15,468 nt of DNA from Alectoria sarmentosa (lineage: Eukaryota > Ascomycota > Lecanoromycetes > Lecanorales > Parmeliaceae): assembly GCA_009733775.1 (NCBI GenBank), contig WOGZ01000552.1, forward strand, positions 1 through 15,468, read 5' to 3'. A program made the translations under genes and the position numbers. Positions within the stretch are counted from its first letter, which is position 1. The number at the start of each line of letters is the position of its first letter. Below, piece by piece: positions 8,098-15,468 of this stretch. The notes under the pieces are model-generated. The model was not told the origin of the DNA and made no database searches. It was given only the letters and a program-made list of their open reading frames with translations.

Positions 8098-10742
8098 CTA
8101 TGTAGGGGTCCAGGAATTGAAAAGCAAGGGAGAAAAATCGGCTTCTGACGAGTAGGAATCATCTTCCGACGAGTCATCATTTCCTTCCGAAGAATGCGTC
8201 TCAGTGACTTTAGGCGGACGTCGATTGCCGGTCTCCTTGAAGTAATACCAACACCAGATGCACCAGACCTCTTTTCTATCAACACTAACGCTTGAAGTAG
8301 CATTTACACCGGTGGAAGACTCTTCGTCCTCCTGGGCAGCTTCATCTTCTGGTAAAGCAGGGTCGTGCGATAATACGCTACCATCCGTGGCACTGGATAG
8401 ATTATCCTTGTTGGAAATGGAAAGATTTCTTTGACTGCTTGTTGATTGCTCATCCTGGGTGCCCGAGGGAAATCTTTGCGGGTAGGTTCCATCCTTGATG
8501 CTCTCAAGTAAGCCTTGCCAATATGGCTGAACTTCCACATCCCATACAATGGAACGGCAGCTATCGCAGGGATGATTTCTCTCATAGAGTTTGGATGGCT
8601 CGACGTCGGGCTCAAAGTCAAGTTCTAGCAAAGTGCTGAGCGTCTCCACTTGCCATCCGGCCTCGACCAAAGGACATTCCTGCTCCAATTCTAGGCGAAC
8701 GAGGTCCTTGAAATCAACAATTGCTCCCTGTAGAGTATCTCGGAAAGACCAAAATGCCCACGAAGAGTACATCGCCATGGAGAGTGGCGATTCTGCACAA
8801 GGGCTATAACGATTATTGCTGAAGCAGACATGATGAAGATTAGCTCCCAGCGCGAGAACCATTTTGACGTGAACCCAATTCCGAGATGAAATAAAGTGAT
8901 GAAGAGGTGAAAGACCCCAGGCCGTCACCGGAAGGTTATCAATGGCTCCGGGAGGGCCCAGTTCCAATAGTAAGCCCACGGCGTCAGCTATCCCAGGATA
9001 TGCGTTTAACAGTATGTTAAAGACATTCACTGTATCGTAGTTGGCTTTGATATCTGGGCTTGATGATTGGATTAACCATCGAAGGAACGTGAGCGTTGCG
9101 TTGGCCTCTGCAGTACACTGGTCACGATTGAATATGGGAACCCATTCCAAGATCTCCCATCCATCTCCATCCTCATCCCAAAAATCAAAGGAAGCTTCAA
9201 ATATCCGGCAGGTGTTAATGGCATTGACTAATCCGTCTTTAGTGATTGGACGCCTGTACACCTCTCTGAGTGGGCTCGTTCTTGATGACCTTTTCTGGCG
9301 AGTCAGTCTTCATCATATGAGCCATGAATCTTTTCAAGGCGGGACAATGTACCAAGGATCAAAGGTTTGCGCGATTCTGTCAGCTCCCACTTCTAGCAAG
9401 AACTTGCATAGCTCTGGGCTGTGACTTCGTGCGGCGAACTTGTCACAGGATTTAGATACATGGAACCTTGAGGAATACCTCCTCAAATAAACGTAACGCG
9501 ACAATACTTACGTGAAGCGCAGTTCGACCCTCGGAGTCGACATCTCGAACGGATGCGAGGTTCCTTGAGATCAACTGTCGAACCTTTTCGATATTTCCCT
9601 GTCTGCAGAATTCGAAAATCGATGCGTCGTCAGGTACTAGATTGATGGATTTGAGAAATAATTGCCACCCTTGAAACGAAGAGTCGTAGACGGAAAAGCT
9701 GTGAGCATAGTTGAAACCAAGTAGAAGTAGCCACCGAGCTAGGAAAATTCTGAAAGAGCTCACACGTTCGTATTGACACTCTTCATCGTCCAAAGTTTCA
9801 TCACCAACGAATCCTGATCTCAATAAGCGTGTTCTTGTGGTGGTGGTGATAGCGCCGAAAAAGGTTTCCGTCACGAAGTTCCGTACGCTCAGTCTATCTT
9901 TTGTCCATGCCTGTTGTCTAGATCGACGCGACATCTCATGGACAGAAGAAAGAGCAGAACGGCCAATTTCTGGGTTGGCCAGAGGGGAAGAAGTCGTAGT
10001 TTGGTCCTTTGAGAGATTACTGGCTGGGTTCTGGATTCCTGTATCTGATTCGAGTTCAAAGCCTACGCGCTGTACAGGACTTTTAATGGCTCGAGGGATC
10101 CGAGAGGAGTGACCACGAAGAGCATTGATTTGGCCGTTGGCAATGGACGAGCTGTTCGACACTCTAGTCATAGTCGCCGACAGTTCTTCTGGTTTCAGAC
10201 TGGACAGATGTTCCGTGATTGCTGTTAGATTTTGTTGTTGACTCTGATACCGTATACGATTTAGATGGCTTCGTTCCATTTAGTGAGGCGTTCAAATACG
10301 AAAATGTTATCAACACTCACCTATGATGATTCTGCTGCGCTAGTATTAGAGTAGTCTTCAGTCCCTCCAGCACCTTTTGAACTCTCTGAATTCTTTCGCC
10401 TTTCAAAACCGATTTGCACGCGGTCCATTTGCGAATCCGAAGGCTCGTTGAGGCAAAGCCCGGTTCCATATCATTAGTAAGGTGGGCGAGCTTGTTGATT
10501 CTGTCGCGACAAGTCTCTAGTACTGTCGTCAGCGTGGGGTCTGGCCCAACATGTTGCTCTTCAAAAGCCATTTCAGCAAGCACGCTCGATAAAAGTCTCA
10601 AGTCTGTAGTGATTGCGCAGACATGGTCTGGTGCCTCATTGAGGGAAGCCCAAAAGTCGTAAAGTTGCTTAACGCTACCACAAAGCTGAGAGACTAGAGA
10701 GACGACGGCCATGCCACTTGCAGCGCCAGATAAGCCGTCCAT
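8098..10742 (-). CDS. HeLo-like N-terminal domain ankyrin-repeat protein (four exons)
   Basis: Proposed exons are 10742-10321, 10268-9512, 9438-9353 and 9253-8098, giving 2421 coding bases and 806 residues. The start MDGLSGAAS lies in context CACAATGG. Residues 1 to about 140 match the fungal N-terminal domain of STAND proteins (HeLo-like): a small-residue-rich hydrophobic first helix (3-22), then KQLYDFW, an ITTDLRLL segment and an EPGFASTSLRIRKW segment. After a Ser/Thr-rich linker and a hydrophobic patch (313-325) comes an ankyrin unit at 354-413; its GRTALH/FAARSHSPELCKFLLE junction is restored only by splicing. Another ankyrin-like unit lies at 535-564. Cys pairs CDSC (651-654) and CIWC (753-756) could bind zinc. 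The tail is acidic and Ser-rich. HeLo-type domains act at membranes in fungal cell-death and non-self recognition; that role is inferred here. There is no NACHT or NB-ARC module. Confidence 0.85.
9254..9352 (-). other. Intron 3 of the ankyrin gene (99 nt)
   Basis: The donor is GTACAT and the acceptor GTGTACAG. The intron splits a codon after two bases, giving Trp422. It removes in-frame stops in the region and joins the ankyrin unit to the long last exon. The donor is weaker than the other two, so this is the least certain of the three introns. Confidence 0.7.
9439..9511 (-). other. Intron 2 of the ankyrin gene (73 nt)
   Basis: The donor is a consensus GTAAGT after CTTCAC, and the acceptor GACAAG precedes TTCGCC. 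A branch-like CTAAAT lies about 17 bases before the acceptor. Splicing in phase 0 joins the two halves of a canonical ankyrin repeat, which strongly supports it. Confidence 0.85.
10269..10320 (-). other. Intron 1 of the ankyrin gene (52 nt)
   Basis: The donor is GTGAGT and the acceptor is AAG before CCATCT. A branch-like CACTAAAT lies about ten bases upstream of the acceptor. It splits Ser141 after two bases and bypasses the TGA that ends the first open frame at 10317. The size is typical of filamentous fungi. Confidence 0.8.
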
Positions 10743-11184
10743 TGTGAATATCTGGACTTGAAAAGGTTGTGGGGAAATTGATAAAGTCTCAGGCTTGAAG
10801 TCTTTTTCTGCGCATCAGCTCATGGAGTGTTTCCTCGTGACTCAAGTGGATCGCCGATTGATCACTGCCCCGCTCAGGACGGCGTGAGAAGGATGATGAT
10901 GATAATGATAATAATTGGGTAGCGTCAAGTGTTGGCATGGCCATCTCGCAAGGATGATCAACTCTCCATCAGTTGGATAAAGGTCTCTTCATCTCGATTC
11001 TTTCCTGCTCATTGTTGAATGCCGGCTCCGGGCCACGATGTAGGCCAGATTGACTGGCGCTAAAGTTCGAAGTGTGTACGCTAATACTCCTGTTTGCAAA
11101 ACCCTTTGCGGGAGCGCGAAACTAACAGCCGGCCCCGCAGTTTTTTGCTTAGACCACCGCCAAAGGCACACAGAAAACAGTATC
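10743..11184. promoter_or_regulatory. Upstream region of the ankyrin gene up to the AT-rich border
   Basis: About 440 bases lie between the ankyrin start codon and the second RIP block, so the promoter and 5' untranslated region must fit here or extend into AT-rich DNA. A trinucleotide-like ATG/ATA microsatellite lies at about 10891-10915. The stretch stays GC-balanced until roughly 11165-11185, where composition drops abruptly. No TATA box stands out. The 83-codon minus frame 10989-11240 crosses the border and is not called. Confidence 0.45.
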
Positions 11185-12494
11185 GCATTATATAAATATA
11201 AAATCATATTTAAATAAATAATCATTGTAAGAATAGTCATTATGATTATAATAATTATTACAATTATTTATTATAATTATTATTATTATTTAAAAATCGA
11301 ATAAAATCTTTATATCAAACTTCGTTTAAAAAAAATTAATGATAATGTTTTATAATTATATTTTTCGCACGTTACGTATATAAAAATTAAATCGTATTAA
11401 AAGTATTTTATTATACGATTTATCGATAAATTTTAACACGCGAATTGAAAAATGTGATATAAAGATAAAATATAATGTTTTGCGCTTATATAATATTTAT
11501 ATTAAAGTTTTAACATTATTTTTTATTAATATACGCTATTTATAATATAATAACTTTAAATAATATTAAATAAAAGAAAAAAGAAATTAATAAATAAGTA
11601 ATAAATCGTAAAGATAAAAATATAATTAAATAATAAATGATTAATTGAAATATAATTATGATTATAATAATTATAAAAAAAAATTAATTAATAAGATTTT
11701 AATTTTATCACGATTCGAAAACACGTTTTTATTAAAAATTTTAAGTCATATTTACCTTAATTATTCGAATGTCATTTTCATTTAAATTACTTAAATTTCA
11801 ACTTGAAATAATTAAATTCGTTTCACCTTAATTAATTAAATATCGCGTTAATCGCGTTCGATTTAACGCTCGAATTATAAAAAATACTTAAATATAAAAG
11901 TTTTTCTTTTTTCTTTTTTCTCTTTACGTTCGTTTTATATAATATATTTAATTTATAATTATTAAATATTATCTCAAATACAATATTATTTAAACTTTCG
12001 CTTATAATATTACGAACGCTTATTTTTATTATCGTTGTTTTTTCGATCGATAATATTTTTAAAATTATAATATCTTTAACAATTTTAAAATATTATTAAT
12101 AATAATAAACATATTTAAAAATCTTTTAAGCGTCTTTGTTAACGCATTTTCAATTTAATTTAATGATTTATTTTTTGATTTTATAAACATCGAAGAAACT
12201 TTAATCGAAAATGTTTTATTCAATATCAAATTAATTTTTAAAAACATGAAAAAAAATTAATAATTTGTTAAAATTAATCTCGAATAAATCTTCGTTTCTT
12301 TTTATACTTAATTTATAATATTTAGAAATAATAAAATAAATAAAAATCAAATACGCGTTTTATAATTCGAAATAAATTAAATATAAATTCGAATTAAACG
12401 CGAGTAAGCGAAACTCGATGAAATTCGATATTCTTTTAAAAAATTATAAATTATATTCGAACCTTCGAATTCTTATTTTAAATCACTCTTTATT
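11185..12494. other. AT-rich RIP block, probable 5' LTR and leader of a second Ty3/gypsy element
   Basis: No coding frame is readable. The stretch lies upstream of a plus-strand Gag remnant, so a 5' LTR and leader are expected here. A possible LTR start is TGTAAGAATAG at about 11226, and a TATAAA-like motif followed by a CT-rich tract lies at about 11895-11930, resembling an LTR promoter. With no paired LTR in the window the limits are guesses. Confidence 0.4.
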
Positions 12495-13320
12495 TTTAAT
12501 AATTTTAATCTTCTTAAAACTTTTAAATAATTTTCGAAGATTTTTAATTTTAAATTATACGAAAAAGATTTTATTATTTTAAAAAGATTTTTTTATATTC
12601 TTAAAGTCAAATTTTATAATAATGCGAATTGATGTTTTATTGAAAATAAACGTTTCATTTATATCGTAAAACGTTTAAAGAGAAAAGTTATTGAGCGAAT
12701 TTTTTTTTTAAATTTGATAATGAGATTATTATTTGCATTTTAACTTAATTTTATAAATATATAAAATTAACTTTTAATAATCTCGATCGAAAAGCGATTA
12801 TTCAATATTATATTTAAAAGTTTAAATAAATAAATCGTTTTTTTTTATTATTTAATTAATTTCAAAACAGATATTCACAATATTAAATATAATAAAATTA
12901 ATTAATGTTTCGTTTTCAAAAGAGAGCTTAATAACGAATTTCGATTTTGTTTAATATTAATTAATGCAAATTCGCTTTTCTTTATAAAATTGAAAGAATT
13001 TTATTAACGAGTAAATAATAAATAATAATAAATAATCTTTTACGTTTTAAAGAAATCACGTTTTGATATTATTATTATTATATTAATCTTTATTTACGCT
13101 TTAATTAATTATAATATTAACGATAATAACATAATTATAAATTTATTTATTATCGATTAAATCTTTTATTTTCTTTATTTTTGTGATTTCATTAATAAAG
13201 CGAAACGAAAACGTCGTTATAATAATAACTTTTATTTTTATAACGATCATATAAATCACATTGTCGTTAATTGTTTTTTAAAAAAGATTATTAAAAAATA
13301 TAAAACTTTGTTTAATTTAA
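12495..13320 (+). pseudogene. RIP-destroyed Ty3/gypsy Gag
   Basis: Frame 3 (positions divisible by three) can be read through this stretch without an indel, broken by stops such as TAA at 12528, TGA at 12630 and TAA at 12903. The pattern is that of fungal gypsy Gag proteins: a segment with LKRFFYILKVKFYNNAN followed by a stop where Trp is expected, then FIYIVKRLK, and further on a stretch ending FVFKRELNNEFRFCL that corresponds to the conserved end of the retrotransposon Gag domain (about 12846-12945). A basic stretch KAKRKRRYNNN near 13200 precedes a decayed zinc-knuckle-like segment with His at 13257 and Cys at 13272 kept and upstream Cys positions apparently turned to Tyr. This is a different part of an element from the one at the left end. 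It cannot make a functional protein. Confidence 0.75.
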
Positions 13321-15468
13321 TGAACGTTTTTTTTATAATTTTAAACATTTTCGATTTAAAAAATGCATAATGTTTAATATAATCGCGTTTAAAAACGTAT
13401 AAAATAAATTTTAATAATATTATTAATATTTTTAATTTATTAATTAAAATTCGAAAATGAGAAATTAATCTCGATGATTTTTTTAAAAGACTTTATTAAA
13501 TCTTTCTCAAAAAAATTCATTTTCAACGTGTCATTTTTTAGAAAAGAATTCTTTTGAAAAAAAGAGATTCACGACGTAAAATAAAATAACGTCGATTTAA
13601 AAATTTAAAGAATCTTAAAACGAAAGTTTTTAAAGTTAGCGTTTAAGAATTTAAGAAACCTTTTTATAATCGTATTTAAAAATTATTAACGTTAAAGTTT
13701 TTAAAAATTTATATAATTAACGTCGCTTTTCTTATTTAATTTATTATAATTTATTTAAATCGGGCGAAATAAAATGTATACGTAATATATAATAACGTTT
13801 ATCGTTATATTCGCTTTTAAAAATGCGATAATCGAGTATTTTAAACTTAATATACTTAATTTATAAACGTGTTTTATTATATAGATTTTATAACTATTAT
13901 AAATTTCTTAATTAATATAATATCGGCGATTAATAGATTTTGTTAAAATAAGAAATCGCTTAGCAAATAACTTAATAAATTATATACTTAAAAAGCAAAT
14001 TTCTAATTAATCAATCAATCAATCTTTTATTTATTAGATTTTAAAACGTACTTTTATATCATTAATAATATTATTATATAACTTTCTTTTAAACTCAAAT
14101 AATGAAATAATAAAAAAATTAATTTAAAAACGTTTATTAATTTAATAAATAAAAGAAAGTTATCTTCTTCGTTAACGATTTAATCACGATTAATATATAT
14201 CGTTTTAATTTTAGAAAATTTATTGAAAATTTGATTATTAAATTGAATAACGTTATTATTGAAAATGTAAATAATCGTTTTAAAAATATAAAAGTTAAAT
14301 GTTTAATATAAATTCAAATTGCGATAAATAACATTAATGAGATTTATAATAATGTTATTTAATAATTAATTAATAAATTAATCGATAATTTCTTATTTTT
14401 TTATATTTATTAAAATTTTATTATCCACATTTAAAAGATTATTTACGAATGTTTTTATATCAACACGATTTTACTTAATTAAATTTAAATATAATTTTAA
14501 AAATATAAAATTTTTATAATAAATGTAGCGATACGTTTTACTTTAACGCTTTTAATAATTAATAAAACTTAATAAAAGTCGTCGCAAAAGCATTATAATT
14601 ATGTTATTAAACGATTTAAGATTTTTATAAATATCTTGAAGTATATAATTAATAATCGCGATATTATAACGATTTTATATCGAAATCTCGTTTTAAAAAA
14701 TTAACTTAATTATATATAATAATTCGATTAAATCGAATTTATTTATAATATCGTAAAAGAATTAAATAATAATATTTAAAAAAATCTTAAAACGAGAATA
14801 AGCGATATAATTTTTTTGAAAAAGAATAAAGACGATATTTAAAAAAATTATAATAATTATTATCTTAAAGACCTCGCGTATCTTTTATAAAACGATGTTT
14901 TAAAATATAATTTTATTAATATCTTCGTAATCGTTTCAAAAAAGATTTTGATTATTAAAAAGAAATATCGCGTTTTAAATAACGTTTACAATTATCGTTT
15001 AATCATTATTAAAACTCGTTCACATTTATTTTCAAATATTCGTTTAATAAAAACGTTTTTCGCGTAAAAAACGATTACGTTTATTATTATAATATTATTT
15101 ATAATTATATTATATTTTTAATAAATTAAAATTATTAATTAAATTAATATTTTTTATAAAATTGAAATTATTTTTCTTTAAACGAATTTGAATTAAAAAA
15201 AAATAAAAGTTTTCGATAATAATTTATTTCGTTTATATATCGTTTAATAAAGCGAAATCTTAATAATAAATTTAAAAAATATATATATAATCGTTAAAAA
15301 GTTTGAATAAAAAAATATGTTAATAACAATAAAAAATAAAAGAAATTGCGAATAAATAAAAGAAAAATACGCTTAACGAAATCACTTTTAATGAAAAAAA
15401 AAAGAAACATCACATTAAAAAAAGTGATAATGTTTTATTATAATAAATAACGCGATAATTTTCTTTTT
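13321..15468. other. AT-rich RIP block, unassigned remainder of the second retroelement
   Basis: By position after Gag, this should hold protease and reverse-transcriptase sequence of the same element, but I could not align it with confidence. Frame 2 from 14582 to 15066 has relatively few stops and includes a readable stretch with KKYRVLNNVYNYR at about 14958-15000, which is only loosely reminiscent of the YR-x-LN motif of reverse transcriptases. A four-unit AATC microsatellite lies at about 14009-14024. I see no intact gene or RNA gene. Confidence 0.45.

Noticed and set aside
2461..11184. The gene island as cargo of a giant Starship-type element
   Set aside because: No DUF3435 tyrosine-recombinase captain gene is present, and the only clean transposon ends belong to the 879-bp element.
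10989..11240. 83-codon minus-strand frame at the right compositional border
   Set aside because: It starts in RIP-mutated DNA and crosses the border, with no domain and no conserved context.

Overview
The window looks like nuclear DNA of a filamentous ascomycete (Pezizomycotina). Two moderately GC-balanced minus-strand genes, one of them with three short GT-AG introns, sit between two extremely AT-rich blocks. The AT-rich blocks have the marks of repeat-induced point mutation (RIP): C is strongly depleted except in CpG, and old coding frames are riddled with TAA/TGA stops where Trp and Gln codons are expected. This is the compartmentalised layout of RIP-active fungal genomes. I cannot name the species.

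Layout. (1) 1-2460: RIP-mutated DNA. Positions 1-1338 can still be read as the 3' part of a Ty3/gypsy chromovirus pol gene on the plus strand: zinc-binding region, DD35E integrase core, GPY/F module and chromodomain. All three catalytic acidic residues are mutated. The rest of the block probably holds the tail and the 3' LTR. (2) 2563-3441: an 879-bp non-autonomous DNA transposon with 67-bp terminal inverted repeats (65/67 identical) and a perfect 8-bp target-site duplication (TTTAATTA). It contains minisatellite-like repeats and no transposase. (3) 3450-4514: gene-free spacer with a 62-bp tandem duplication. (4) 4515-7214, minus: an 899-residue APH-type (aminoglycoside phosphotransferase/choline-kinase-like) protein with a long acidic tail carrying a twice-repeated CGW...KLRR motif. 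(5) 8098-10742, minus, four exons: an 806-residue protein with a HeLo-like fungal STAND N-terminal domain, ankyrin repeats and two CxxC pairs. (6) About 11185-15468: a second RIP block. In it 12495-13320 reads as the Gag protein of another Ty3/gypsy element, also on the plus strand.

The two genes are co-oriented but 883 bp apart, so they are separate transcription units. Both have long open frames and no sign of RIP leakage, although each is within about 5 kb of heavily mutated DNA. The HeLo-like/ankyrin protein has the make-up of fungal cell-death or non-self recognition proteins, but without an NTPase module. A link between it and the kinase-like protein is not shown by the sequence. The left block is the 3' end of one retroelement and the right block is the 5' end of another, in the same orientation, so the gene island lies between two direct-oriented dead retroelements.
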